DNA of 64,000 nt from Puffinus mauretanicus (GCA_023333565.1 JAJKFH010001094.1:2914001-2978000), one strand, 5' to 3'. Positions 38,700-64,000 are shown, counted from the first letter of the stretch. The notes: generated by a model from the letters alone, not told the origin. Numbers and translations are program-made.

Positions 38700-38840
38700 C
38701 TGCAGTTCTCTTGGGTATGTGCCCCTCTGAAGTAAGAAACCAATTTAATGAATTCAGTTAATTAATTTAAAGCCTTGGCACTGAAGCACAGACTAAAGGT
38801 CAACAGCATCCGCTAATTTTGGACTATACAAACCACGACT
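38700..38840. promoter_or_regulatory. Candidate conserved noncoding element near the GLI3 3' end
   Basis: The run accaatttaatgaattcagt then taattaatttaaag packs several TAAT/ATTA cores in 40 bases, followed by ctttggcac- and aaaggtcaac-like (nuclear receptor half-site) motifs. It lies about 2 kb beyond the GLI3 poly(A) site. Texture-based call. Confidence 0.22.
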
Positions 38841-39870
38841 GCCCTGCTATTTCTTGTTTTCCTGGGGACTTTCCTGAGCGTCATTTTATCACATGGAAAC
38901 ACAGGTCCTCCTGCCCCCCGCTGCAGCTTTGCACTTGCAGCTCTTGGTCGGCCCAAGCCCAAGTCAGGCTGGAGGCCAGAAAAAATGCCCTGCAGCCCCA
39001 GCCCTTCCCCGAGCAGCGCTCACCTCTGCAAACGCTGTGCCTGACCTCGCACCGCCTGGCAGCATCTTCATCTGCACCCTCGACACAGCAAACAGCCGTC
39101 ATAATGGATGGGCAGAGGTCCCCATGGCATCTCCTGCCCTCTTGGCAATCATCCTGATGCAGATCCAGCTGGTGGAGAAGACACAACTGAAAAATGAGCA
39201 TGCATGAGGATGGTTAAAGGTAGTGGCGTGATACCACGGTGCAGGGAGCATGGAGAGGGGCTGGCGGTCCAGGTGCATGGGCTCCCTTATTGGAGCAGAT
39301 GTGCAATGCTACCGATACTTGTTTAGCACGATGCTCTGCACCCGTGCATGCATGTGCGCATGTCTTCACTGCGTTAGTCTTTAAGGGGTGGGAGTCCCTC
39401 GTCCCCCACTAGCAGCAAGGGGCTGACAGATGTGCTCTGTGGTCAGCATGGACCCTGCTACTGACACGTGGATCCTGCTGCTGACACTCCCCAACCCCAT
39501 AGGCCTGCTCGTTTCCCCACTGCTCGTGTCCTTGTCCGAGGTTTGTCCCATCCCCATCTCTGACCTCCAGTTGGTGGAGGAAGTCAGGCAGAAGCCAGTC
39601 ATCCCCCACAGTGAGCTGATGATGGAGCACTGCCAGGCCCTGGGAGGATTTTGGGTTGCAGCACTTGAGAGAAGGCAGCATGGCCACCATCAAGCACCCT
39701 GTCCTGCTGCAGGGTCTCCTTCACCCCTACCAGACCGCTCCCAGGCTCTTCTCCTGCCTCATGGGCTTCTCAGCTGGGCAAGCTACACCTCTCCCTTCCA
39801 TCCTTTGTCCCTTCCAAACCTGAAGCTCTGTGCTAAATGACAAAAGCTTAATAAGGGCTGAAGGGTGATT

Positions 39871-39894
39871 AAAAAAAAAAAAAAAAAAAAAAAA
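39871..39894. repeat. A24 homopolymer
   Basis: An uninterrupted run of 24 A on the plus strand, preceded by an AATAAG hexamer at about 39850. It may be a simple expansion or the remains of a retroposed tail. See the separate finding. Confidence 0.9.
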
Positions 39895-40763
39895 GAGAAG
39901 TTAACATAAGCAAAAAACAATGTAAGGTTACTTGCCTTGCCCTCGGAAATGGCTCAACCATTTTGGCCAAGAAGTAAGGCAGATGCTGAGCACTGACAGC
40001 TCAAATGAGTGGTCTGGGTCTTGCCGAGGCGTGAGCAATTAAAACAAAAGCTTTTGAAATGAGAATGGCTCAGTCACCTTAAAACTAAGCAGCGCTACAA
40101 CTTCTTCTATACTGTTTGCCCCAGTGAACTTGCCATCGCCCGCATGACTGCTACGCTCAACAGCAACACTCACTGTGTCCACAACCCCGGCTTTGAAGAC
40201 GACTGCCTCTGGTTCTTCCGCAGACTGCAATAACCCGCTAGAGTGGACACCTACAGACCAACCCAGCCAGAGGAGCTTCTCTTCCCTTTCCCCTTCCCGT
40301 CCTTCTTTGTGGGTGGCCGAGCCTTTGCAAAGACCCTCGGTGAGCGAGGTATGAAAACGCAGCCCCGGGTGGCAGCCCTGAGCCTGGCGCAGCTTGGCTT
40401 TCACCTCTGGAACGACTGCTCTGGCAGCAGAGTGAACCAGGTCGGCTTCTCCCCTCCTTTCAAACATTTTACATCTGTGCGACTCTGCAGTTTCCTTTAT
40501 TTCTCCACCCGGCACCCCCCAGCCATTCTTCTTTAAAGGGAAGGTAAACGCCCTGTGTTGCTTCCCCGTCGGTTTTTAAAATGTGAATGAAATGAAGCAA
40601 CCGGCTGGGAAGCAGAAACAGAAAAGCGAGCGCCCATGAGTGGAAGCGATACACGCGCTGATTGCAACCAGGCTCTCCAGCCGAATGAAAAAATTACTCC
40701 CTCCCCCAAGGAGATATTTTACAAGCTGAAAGCTAAGAACTTAAGTACAAAGGCTTTTGTGTT

Positions 40764-40769
40764 TTTATT
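40764..40769 (-). terminator. Putative GLI3 polyadenylation signal
   Basis: A canonical AATAAA lies on the minus strand (TTTATT on plus), about 4.58 kb past the GLI3 stop. Cleavage would fall near 40740-40755. The sequence just beyond is moderately U-rich on the minus strand. It is the first clear AATAAA I noticed along the UTR; a variant ATTAAA occurs earlier at 42545-42550. Confidence 0.55.
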
Positions 40770-40844
40770 GACATTGTAAGAAACATTTTTTTTTTCCTTT
40801 GTTACAAAAGAGCTAAGTGGTTCTGAAAGCAGAAGTACAGTTTA

Positions 40845-40852
40845 TATGTACA
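40845..40852 (-). promoter_or_regulatory. Pumilio-type element in GLI3 3' UTR
   Basis: TGTACATA on the transcript strand matches the UGUANAUA consensus of Pumilio proteins, which repress translation or destabilise mRNA. It lies about 80 bases before the poly(A) signal. This is a motif match only. Confidence 0.3.
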
Positions 40853-40976
40853 CAGTGCTACAGACCCTTCAGATCAACCTAAGGCTCGAGAAACATCAGA
40901 TCATAACTGCAGGTTTATCAAATGAAGACCACTAAGGCCCGTTACAGCCGAACACTATTCCTACTGTACGTAAATG

Positions 40977-40984
40977 TATTTACA
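40977..40984 (-). promoter_or_regulatory. Pumilio-type element in GLI3 3' UTR
   Basis: TGTAAATA on the transcript strand is a strong Pumilio consensus. It is 125 bases from the preceding motif and sits beside long U-tracts. Motif match only. Confidence 0.3.
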
Positions 40985-42544
40985 CATTTTCTTTTTTTTT
41001 TTAAAAAAAGGATTACAAGCTTTATAAAAAAAAAACTAAAAAAAAAAAGTGGAAAAAAAAAAAAAGAACACATTTTTATCTTACACATCTGCAGGACTGA
41101 CAACAGTAACTGTTCCATAGGAGACATTCCACCAATCCAAGGACAATAACACGTGAATACCAGAGGTTTACAAGACGTTCGGACACTATTAACAGTGGTA
41201 TGTGCTATTAGCTGAATGGCGAGTACAGCCTCATCGGGAAAATTTGGCAACACATCTTGGTCCCTCTCTTTTACAGGATCAACACAAAATAAGGCACATA
41301 CATTGCGAGACTATAAACACTGCTGTTCAGAAGGATGAGCCGTTGCACAACAGGCGTGGGCGAGCCGACCGGCCATTTCATCAAGGGGTGGGGGGGAAGC
41401 AATGACTGGAAGCGAGCGAGCAAGGCAGCATTTTAATGCACGTACCCTTTGGGGCCATTCTCCAAGGAGAGAACAACATCATCTGCCATGTGGCTGTACG
41501 GGGCCATCGTACTCACCAGCAACCCCCCCCCCCCTTCTTTTTGCACTGACTTCTCTGCAAAAACACCTTTCCTCCACCCGGGAGTACCTGACGGGTGAAC
41601 TCTCCCTGGTGACTCCCACTTCGTGGAAAGTAAAACTGCCCGGAGCAATGCGCGTGCTTCACGCAGGCCGAGCGAGGCGGATGCGCCCAAGGCCAACAGT
41701 AACGGGTCTGGAAGACCCCCACAGAGCCATTAGAAGAAAAGGTGATTTAGACTCAGTCTGCACTGCTTTAAAAATAGGAAATTCACAATATTTTTTGCAT
41801 TTTCTAGTACTGTAGGGTGAGCGGTGGGTTTCCAACTGCTATGGCGATGCCAACTGACGTGCCAGATATACACAAAAGCAAGTTTTGGCTCTGTAACTGG
41901 AAGAGCAGGAGCAGAGGGCTACCAGTAAACATGTGAGCAATGATGGTGGGACCTCCCCCAGACTGCCACACATGGAGAAGGAGGTTGGCAAGTGAAAGCT
42001 GGTGTCCAGCCTAACAGTGCCATGCTCAGAGAGCCCAGTCTACATTACCACAACCACCCCAAAACCCAAAACAGCTGGGCTACATGTATTGCTACCCTCA
42101 CAGGTACCGAAACAGGCTCTTGAGCATAAACCAGAGAAACAGGAGAAGATACTACAAGCTGAAAAGTGACACATGGGCATAAGTGGCACATACGTTGAAT
42201 GGTGAAAATGATACACCATTTGCACAAACTCCCCGGGGACACGGTGGAGTCTCTGGTTCTCTGACTTTGCCAAATCAAAACGGGATGCCTTTCTGGAGCA
42301 TGCGGTTTCAGCCAAGACACATTGTTGGCCCAAGACAGGGGTGAGTGAGTGACAAAGGTTTGTCAAATCCAGGAAGGCAAATTAGCTACTCAAACAGTCC
42401 CTTTTAGCCTTGAGCAATATGAATGGCTCCTTCTAAGCTCTGATGGATCACATCTGTTAATAGCTTCCCAGCTTCAATTGGACCAGCAAATACAATTATG
42501 AACTGGAAAATTGAGTTTAAAAAATAGTTTTTGTTGGTTTTTTT

Positions 42545-42550
42545 TTTAAT
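42545..42550 (-). terminator. Alternative ATTAAA polyadenylation signal candidate
   Basis: ATTAAA is the commonest variant poly(A) hexamer and lies on the minus strand about 2.8 kb past the GLI3 stop. Its use would give a shorter 3' UTR lacking the three distal U-rich and Pumilio-type elements near 40.8-41.0 kb. The hexamer alone is weak evidence. Confidence 0.25.
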
Positions 42551-42719
42551 GTATTGGCTCTATAACAATAAAAGGCTTCTCTCCCAAGCCACCTACTCCC
42601 AAGCTGGTCGTAAGTCTCCCTGTTGAAATTGTTTATAAACATGTAATTGATGGCTTAATAAACAGCCAGCGATTGGTTACCGAGAACCATCTGAAACACG
42701 TCCAGCACAGCCTTTCCTC

Positions 42720-42900
42720 ATGCATACGCTGCCGTTTCTCAGCAGGGGTGTCAGCCGTCTCACAGCGCTGCAACGTACAGCGCGGACACCGAAGCGTCCC
42801 TCCTCCCCCCGTGACCTGCCTGGCCGGAGGCGTCCCTCCGCGCCCCGGCAGCAGGGCAGGGGCAAGGGCTGCGTACGGGCAGCGGGTCTCTACAGGGCTG
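42720..42900. other. GC- and CpG-rich block inside the AT-rich GLI3 3' UTR
   Basis: This stretch has many CpGs and C/G runs, for example around 42790-42860, and contrasts sharply with the AU-rich UTR on both sides. It has no recognisable coding frame. It could be a conserved structured RNA segment, a CpG island or simple compositional drift; I cannot decide from sequence alone. Confidence 0.4.
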
Positions 42901-43165
42901 CTTCTGGGCGATGAGAGCGCAACGGGGAGCAGCTTTGCCACGTTGCAACAGCAAACCAACCATTTGCCATGGTGAGCTGTGCCCGATTCCCCGTGCAGCC
43001 CTGGGACCACTGTGGGAGGGCTGAGAGTTGGTCACGGGCAGGGAGGTCGGGAGGGGAACCGGCAAAGGGCAAAGAGCAGGAATATGTGTGCATGAGACAG
43101 AGGAAGGAAGAAATGCTAAAGATACGGAGCAAGACAGGAGCTGGGTGATGATAAAAGCTGTAGGA

Positions 43166-43173
43166 TATTTACA
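43166..43173 (-). promoter_or_regulatory. Pumilio-type element in GLI3 3' UTR
   Basis: This is a third UGUANAUA match (TGTAAATA on the minus strand), in the middle of the UTR and upstream of the alternative ATTAAA. It would therefore be kept in a shortened transcript. Confidence 0.25.
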
Positions 43174-45347
43174 TTTGTCTTAATTTCTGACATTCCAGCT
43201 CACAGTGCAAATCCTTGGTACGTGCTGTGATAAGCCCAAATATGGCCCCAGCACTGGATTCCTATGATGTTTTCCTACTGATTTACAGCTTCTTCCTCCG
43301 ATTCTAACAACTGTTAATAGATCAATGTTATCCGACAGCTTCACTGAGGTTGTATTCCTACACATTCCTCAAATGCCATGCCCAGAATCAGCTGGTATTT
43401 CACCTTTTTTTACAGTAAAAAAAAAAAAAGAGTGCTATGGCTTTCTAGCCTATAGAAATCACCTGCAGGTGCTACTTCTAATTTTGACTGGGCTAAAGTT
43501 TATCTGTATTTCAAAATTGACCACACTGCCCCATCTCATTGTATGTCTGATACCAGCTCCTTACAGACATCAAATCCACGACTGTAAGTGCCTGCACCAT
43601 TTACATTCCCTAGCAGCATTTTACTATCGGGATTTAACTGAGAAGTCCGCAAGGGCTGGACCTGCATGCAGCTTCTACGAGTGGGTGAACTTAAACAGTG
43701 AACTGTTCTCCACCCCAACCTGTTTACCCAGGAGCACTGTGTTTTCAGGGGTGCAGACATGGAGCCCAGCACAGCAAAAAGCATGCTTGAAGAGCTAGTG
43801 CTTATGAAGCAAATGCCATTCACTTCTACCAGTGAGTAGCTTCATGACCACAGTGCGTTAGTTCCAATTTTTGCTGGTGTAACTGAGCCTGGGTATTGAC
43901 CCATTGGTTTGCTTTGAAATGAAATGCACCAAGAGAGAGAGGTTGGGTTGGTCTTTTTGAATTTTGCTTAGCTACCAGACATGCTTGTTGTTCCACTTGT
44001 TTGTTTGCTATTTTTAATGGCAGTTTAAATTTCTTAATTTTGTAAATCCTGGATATAGTGGAAAAACATTTAAGATTATCAGATTGCTTGCAATCACTTT
44101 GATTAATTTGGCTAGTCTGAGAACCGGGCCATTCGTTTTCTACTTGTTTTACATGCCATGACCATCATTCTTTTGAAGCTGTAACTGCGTGTTATGTCAA
44201 TGGGCATTTACGTATTTTAAAACACACAATCCATCCACGAAGGTGTATGTGCTAAAAGGGATGTAAAAGAGAGTTCTCCCAGCAAAGGAATTGTTACTGC
44301 GAATAAGAACCAGTGGCTCAGCAAATTACATCTCAACTCTTCGTATTTAAAAAAAAAAAAGTCCCCAGTATGGAATACAGCAATTTTGTTATTTCATTGT
44401 ATGAAATACTCCATAAGACCCTGATCGTCTCTTCACAAATGCGGTATGCAATGAAGGGATTATAGACTACCCAAATCACCAAACATGCACATAATTTTAC
44501 TATCCAGTCATTTAAAAAAGGAGGTTGAAAAACAGAATACCAAATACTGCAAAAAATGAGAGTTGGACTAAGAATAGCTTTCTGGTCCCCTCCTTCCTCT
44601 GAAATCGATTAAACATGACACAATCTCAGTATCATTATGCAAGGCAGTGACATCTATCTGTGTGTCTGTGTTTACAAAAACCTTAAACATCTGCTAGGGA
44701 TCAAAGGGCTGATGGTTTTAGATTTCTTATTTGCTTGAACCTCCTAATTTCTTGTGCTCCATAACTCTGAAACTACAGCCTAGGGGTACCATGGCAGTGC
44801 ATTTCGAAGTTGGTTGTCCACCTCAGCGTGATGTATCCAATGCATCCAGAGAGGATTTTGTCACTGTATGCTCACTTTACATCATTGTGCCTGGTTATTT
44901 TGTGCCTCTATGTTTAGGGGGAAAAATTGCAACAGTTTTACAAGGTCTAGTTTCTTTTGAGTAACAGAAAATTGCAAAGTCATTTCATCTGACCTTTCTT
45001 TAAAAAAAAAAAAACCAAAACAAAACAAAAACATGCATTTCACACGTTTACATTGGTTTACAATTAAAAAAAAGAAAAAGGAGGCATACAGACATTCAAA
45101 AAGGGGAGAGAGAGAAAAGAGAGAGCGGGAGGGGATGGGTGTAGCAATACTGATTCAAAACTGAAATGGAAGACAGTTTCTCCCTAGAACACTTTAGGGT
45201 TTTCAGAGTCCTTATTCCATAAAAGGAATATACTTGAAACACATCCCATTTAGGTGAGATGAGATTGCTAAAATACATACACAACTAAAAAATATGAGTC
45301 TTTTTTTTTTCATCTGTTATCTCCTAAGGTTTTTTTTTTTTTCATGT

Positions 45348-47635
45348 CTATTGCATAACAGCAAGAAACTTGCTTTCTTCTGCAAGTGAGGTCAACAAAG
45401 AGCTCATGTCCCCAATAGCCATGTTGGTTGTGCTTACGGGCATAGCTGGGAATGTAAGAGACGCTCGGGGAGTGGTGAGGCGTGAGGAATTGCGGGAGAG
45501 ATTCTGAATGATACTCGGGCTCAGGGCTCCCGAAATTAAGCTGACATGGTCCCCATCATCTATGATAGCATCAAAATCAATCTGCACACCCTCTAGGCTG
45601 TTGCTGTCAATGCTGTCAACTGTGCTCGACACTTGGTTAGCCCCCGGGGAAAGAAGCTCGGATGAGTTTGCAGTCGCAGTCCCCTGCAGCAGGCAGTTAG
45701 CTTCCGAACCAAAGAAAGAACCTGTTTTCATAGCTTGGTGGCTAAAGCCCATGGTTTGGTCATATAACTGACCAGAGTAATTCTGCACGTTAGAGCAGAA
45801 CTGCTGTGATTGACCTTGCATCTCCATCTTAATGGTGTTTACCCTGTACGTCTGGTTGCCATCACTTACATGTCCTTGCTGTTGTGCCAGGTTGTTTCTC
45901 AACACGTTTTGCCGTCTGCTGCCGCTGTAATTATAGCACTGCTGGTAACTTTTGGCCACCAACAAACCTGGCTGGCTACCAATCGTGTGAGACACCGGTG
46001 GACAACTCTGCGGCCCTTGATACAGGCTGCTTTGTGAGGTAGGACTAACCTGCCCTAGCATCATTTGACCAGATTGATTGACTCCCTGGTAATGAACGCT
46101 GTCTCCGACTGGTTGGTTTTGCAAATATTCCTGTTCCATCATATTCCTGTTCTGCATCCCATTTGCCATACCGGTGGCTTCATCGCTGGGTGCCATGGGA
46201 TGGCCGAAATTTTGCTGGTTCCCACTCACTGACACGTTGCTGCTTCTCAGCTTCTGCCCTTGAACTGCCACGCCACAGGAATTGTCCATTGCCCCAGACA
46301 TCATTGCTTGCCTGCCGATGCTTTCACTGTAAGGCTTATTGGGCTGCATGCTGAAAGAATTACCTGCTCCGCTGCCAAGAACCGTGTTTTGCTGTAAACC
46401 GTAGGAACTGTTGTTTTCCACCAGGTTCTGATAGCCGTTCTGCTGGGCCACGTTGCTTCTCTCCAGGTTCTGCTGCTGAACCATCATATTGTTATACAGT
46501 CCGAAGGCCCGAGTCTGCTGCACCGCTGAGCGCTGACCGCATTTCAGTTTCGAAGGAGATAAGTCAGCACTTCCTGAGCTTACTTCATTCCACTGAATGG
46601 GCAAGTCGCTCTTGTTTGCCTCGGAGCCTGCCTGCTGACTGCTCGGTGGAGGGGCTTGGTCAAAGTTGCTGGGGTTGTTGTTTCCTAACACTGAGCTGTG
46701 ATGCATTTTGTGGCTGTCTAGGACATTGTTCAACAAGTGGTCATACATGCCCTGGTTCTGGGAATTCAGATACTGGACCACGTCATCTGGCAGGAGATCC
46801 TCATCATTCAGACTGCCACCCGCTTCCATTGTAGCAGCCTCCAGGGCGACGTTCTCGCTGATGCTTGGAGGACAGGGGGAGCTGAAGCTGCGGAAGACGC
46901 CACCCTCAGAACGGGTAAAGTTCTGAAGAACAAGGTTGCGCTTTTCCATGGATGGAGGCAAAGCAGGAGGGTTAAAGCTATTAAGACTGTTGAAACGCTG
47001 GACTCTAGGGACAGAGAGGTTGTCAGAGGCCATTCTTACTGGATCACTGGCTCTCCTCGTCCCGTTTCCTAGAGCATCGTGAGACAGAAAATGCCTCCTG
47101 CTGTAACCATTTGCCCCACCATCACTACATCTTCGAGGGGCATTCACTGGAGGCAATGGAGATACTCCGGACTCCCTGCAGTCACCCAAGAGTGCCATCC
47201 TTGTTTTGAGGCTCATCCTCTCCATGTTAGGCAGTGGAGTTGGTGGGGGTCCACCAGTAGCTGCTGCATATTTAGCTTTCAGCCTGTATTGCTGGGCCGG
47301 GGTGAGGCTGAGAAGACTTGGCAGGTCATCACACTGGCTTGCTTCACTGGAGCGCCGGGAGGCATCCGTCGAGATGGGGTCATAGGAGTCTGCAACACTC
47401 ACGTTCTGTGGTCTTCCCTCCGCCTGGGAGGCGTCGCTGGACCTCCGGCTGGAGAAGCAAGGTGAGATTCCAGAGGACCTGCGGCTGCTCAAGTAGGCTG
47501 AACTGATTGTGCTAGTATTGCTGTCCCTCCTGTTCAGCATGTTCAACACAGTGATGTCCGTACTTGAAAGTTCGTTCCTGTTCGGCAGAATAGTCATGGA
47601 TCCTCCTACACTGCAGCTGCTGTTCGACTGGGTAC
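45348..47635 (-). CDS. GLI3: GLI3 terminal coding exon (exon 15): phospho-cluster and activation domains
   Basis: GLI3 is the bifunctional zinc-finger transcription factor of Hedgehog signalling: full length activates, the truncated form represses. The exon follows a TCCAG acceptor (AG at 47636-47637), enters in phase 1 and ends in TAG at 45348-45350; it codes for 761 residues plus a shared Gly. Counting from the Met at 47597, six RRxS protein kinase A sites are visible at Ser26, 42, 54, 84, 158 and 184, amid Ser-rich GSK3/CK1 priming sequence. In GLI3 these drive beta-TrCP binding and partial proteolysis. An acidic [12 protein letters not shown] motif lies at 269-280. The VP16-like FDAII acidic segment is near 675-679, followed by [12 protein letters not shown] and a C-terminus ending [13 protein letters not shown]. 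That ending and the MTILP start fit GLI3 rather than GLI2, which ends KFLNMMT. The middle (about 290-560) is Gln/Asn-rich and more divergent. Confidence 0.97.
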
Positions 47636-48810
47636 CTGGAGGTAAAATTCACAGTTAAACAAACGGGCATCACCCAGAAACTGGTGCAGAAAATACCCAG
47701 TAAAGAAGGGGAGTATAGAAGAAAAGCCTGCATCATTACAGCAAATCATAGCAGTGCTCTTTATTGAAAGAAGTAGGGATAAATACTGTGTCCTTAGGTT
47801 AAAAGCTAATTCAGAGACTCAAGGGTAACATTTCAGTGTGAATCCCAGCACAAAATTTATAGGCCATAGCCACAAACTGTCATCAGCTGGTGTAGTCCTC
47901 TGGCCTGCAGTGCCGCTATGCTGACTGATGTGCCAGAAGGACACATTCGTAAGGGAGCTTTTTATAGGCAAAATATAATCGAGCAGGCATTTGCATGGAA
48001 TGGCAAAATATACAAATTGGAGGCTATTCAAGGTCATTTCTAAGACTTCTTGAAATATTCTTGAAATAAGTCCTAACAACTGCAAAACATCTTTGCTGGT
48101 TTCCTTGTTTTGTTTTTAAGTAAACAGAATAAATTTCTTAATTTACATAGTTTCTTTCGATTGAACGGGTTTTAGAAAACCTGGGCTGTCGCTGCTGGAT
48201 GGAGTCAGAAACCTACGGGCATGTTGTAAGCAATGTAGAGGCAGCAGAGACGTACATTTTGGCAACAAGCAGTTCCTTGTATGAAAACAACTATGGATCT
48301 TCAGCGTTCAATCTTGCCTTGCTCCCACTCATGGATATCTGCCCTTTGTAGCAGTAGTATCTGCAGATATGATTACTTTTATGTGTGGAAACAGTTTATT
48401 TAAAGGGCAGCCCAACAGTCTGTGCAAAGGGTGCCTTGTTAAGGCCTCATCCGAAAGACTTCCGTACACTAAACTGGCAGGTATTTATTTCATCTGCCTT
48501 GCCTCAAAACCAGACAGGATTATGATGATCTTGGATCCGAACCTTTAACTGTAGGGAATATTTCAAACGTGATGCATGGTTCCCCTGCTGGCCCCCTTTC
48601 TGTAAAACATGGGACTATCTGACTTCTCTCAGGGTGGGTAGTAGGGCTTGTAATGAGGGGATAAACAAGAAGTGATCAATTTACAAACCATTCTCACAGC
48701 TGCTGAGTTTCATAAGCTGCACTACTGTTTTGCAAGGGTTGCAAGATTGTGCTAGCAAGCAACAAATTTAGGGACAAAAAGTGTTACCACTCCCGCTATG
48801 CGTATCTCAC
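47636..48810 (-). other. GLI3 intron 14
   Basis: This 1,175-bp intron lies between exons 14 and 15, with GTGAGA donor and TCCAG acceptor. I see no repeat, RNA gene or alternative exon in it. Confidence 0.95.
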
Positions 48811-49138
48811 CATTTCCTATGAGAGGCGGCAAGGTTGGGGCTTTGGAAGGTGGAACGGGGTTCAGTCTTGGAAGCATTCCATTAACTTGTTTCAACCTTT
48901 CTAATTTCACTTGCTCCATCCATTTGGTCCCTGTCATATTCCTCCTGGCCTGTAAGCCAAGTGCTGTGGTGGCTGTGGAAATGGTAGAGTCCATGATTGG
49001 GGTTTCATCGATGACACTGAGGTCTCCTACACTACCGCCACCGGTCAGAGTAAGCTCGATCCCATTGTTGGAATAGTTGCTGATGGGGGACTGTTCGCTG
49101 CTGCATGTAGACTGACCACCAGGGCTTGGCTGAGATGT
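48811..49138 (-). CDS. GLI3: GLI3 exon 14: linker / processing region
   Basis: This 328-nt exon carries 109 codons plus one base, phase 0 in and phase 1 out. The acceptor is CAACAG (AG at 49139-49140) and the donor is GTGAGA just below 48811. The protein begins [10 protein letters not shown] and ends PLIGN, with the next Gly codon split onto exon 15. It contains the conserved [19 protein letters not shown] stretch, a [18 protein letters not shown] helix and a Pro-rich tail. In vertebrate GLI3 this stretch lies between the zinc fingers and the PKA cluster. It belongs to the region that controls partial proteasomal processing to the repressor form. Skipping it would shift the frame. Agreement with remembered vertebrate GLI3 is very close. 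Confidence 0.96.

Positions 49139-64000
<14,862 letters not shown>

Larger units (their letters stand above)
26141..40744. other. Intergenic sequence proximal to the GLI3 3' end
   Basis: No gene supported. From about 28.5 to 39.5 kb the sequence turns GC-rich with scattered CpG-rich patches, the minisatellite, the G-quadruplex motif and the A24 tract. The many open frames there follow from high GC, which lowers stop-codon frequency, and from the stop-free minisatellite. An unannotated noncoding transcript starting at one of the CpG-rich blocks is possible. Confidence 0.6.
40745..45347 (-). other. GLI3: GLI3 3' untranslated region
   Basis: This is the sequence downstream of the GLI3 stop on the minus strand, down to the best poly(A) signal. 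The 3' boundary is inferred from an AATAAA at 40764-40769 and is approximate to about 15 bases. The region is mostly AU-rich, with several U-tracts on the transcript strand (near 41008-41066 and 45301-45345), and has no plausible coding frame. It contains three UGUANAUA Pumilio-type motifs and one unusually GC-rich block near 42720-42900. Human GLI3 also has a multi-kilobase 3' UTR, so the length is plausible, though a shorter alternative ending is possible. Confidence 0.7.

Noticed and set aside
45508..47506. Plus-strand frames opposite the GLI3 terminal exon
   Set aside because: Antisense shadows of a strongly supported coding exon.
45348..47635. GLI2 as the identity of the gene
   Set aside because: The C-terminus KFLAVMQ, the PKA-cluster flanks, the SKLKCG and [13 protein letters not shown] segments and the exon 13 linker fit GLI3; GLI2 differs at each.

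Overview
The window is vertebrate nuclear DNA, most likely from a bird. The evidence is a broken, 5'-truncated CR1 LINE of avian type at about 8434-9570, low density of interspersed repeats, GT-AG introns, and a split gene whose protein reads as a sauropsid ortholog of GLI3. I see no bacterial, plasmid or viral gene organisation. A sauropsid other than a bird (turtle or crocodilian) is not formally excluded.

The only protein-coding gene I can support is the 3' half of GLI3 on the minus strand. Five coding exons are resolved to the base by reading frame and splice sites: 56064-56213, 55301-55465, 52390-52680, 48811-49138 and the terminal coding part 45348-47635. I number them 11 to 15 after the 15-exon human gene. 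They encode the end of zinc finger 1, fingers 2-5, the linker with the proteolytic processing region, the cluster of PKA/GSK3/CK1 sites, and the whole C-terminal activation region to the stop. The 5' exons (repressor domain, SUFU-binding region, start of finger 1) lie beyond position 64000. A long 3' UTR follows, with a good AATAAA on the minus strand at 40764-40769, giving about 4.6 kb of UTR.

Positions 1 to about 40,700 are the region downstream of GLI3 with no supportable gene. In mammals GLI3 is followed on that side by a long interval leading to INHBA, and this block fits such a regulatory gene desert. It holds the CR1 copy, an older CR1/L3-like relic (about 25830-26140), MIR-like SINE relics, short degenerate ancient repeats, simple repeats, a 16-copy 20-bp minisatellite (33501-33827) beside a CpG-rich block, a four-tract G-quadruplex motif (36539-36560), a hairpin cluster (28415-28474) and several AT-rich stretches dense in homeodomain-type motifs that look like candidate conserved enhancers. 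The long open frames in this block are chance frames or are created by the minisatellite.

The introns of GLI3 (about 0.6, 2.6, 3.3 and 1.2 kb, plus at least 7.8 kb of the intron before exon 11) hold little recognisable except an L2-like LINE relic near 58270-58540. I found no previously undescribed system. The items most worth checking are the 3' UTR architecture, the divergent Gln/Asn-rich part of the activation domain, the minisatellite/CpG block and the candidate noncoding elements.
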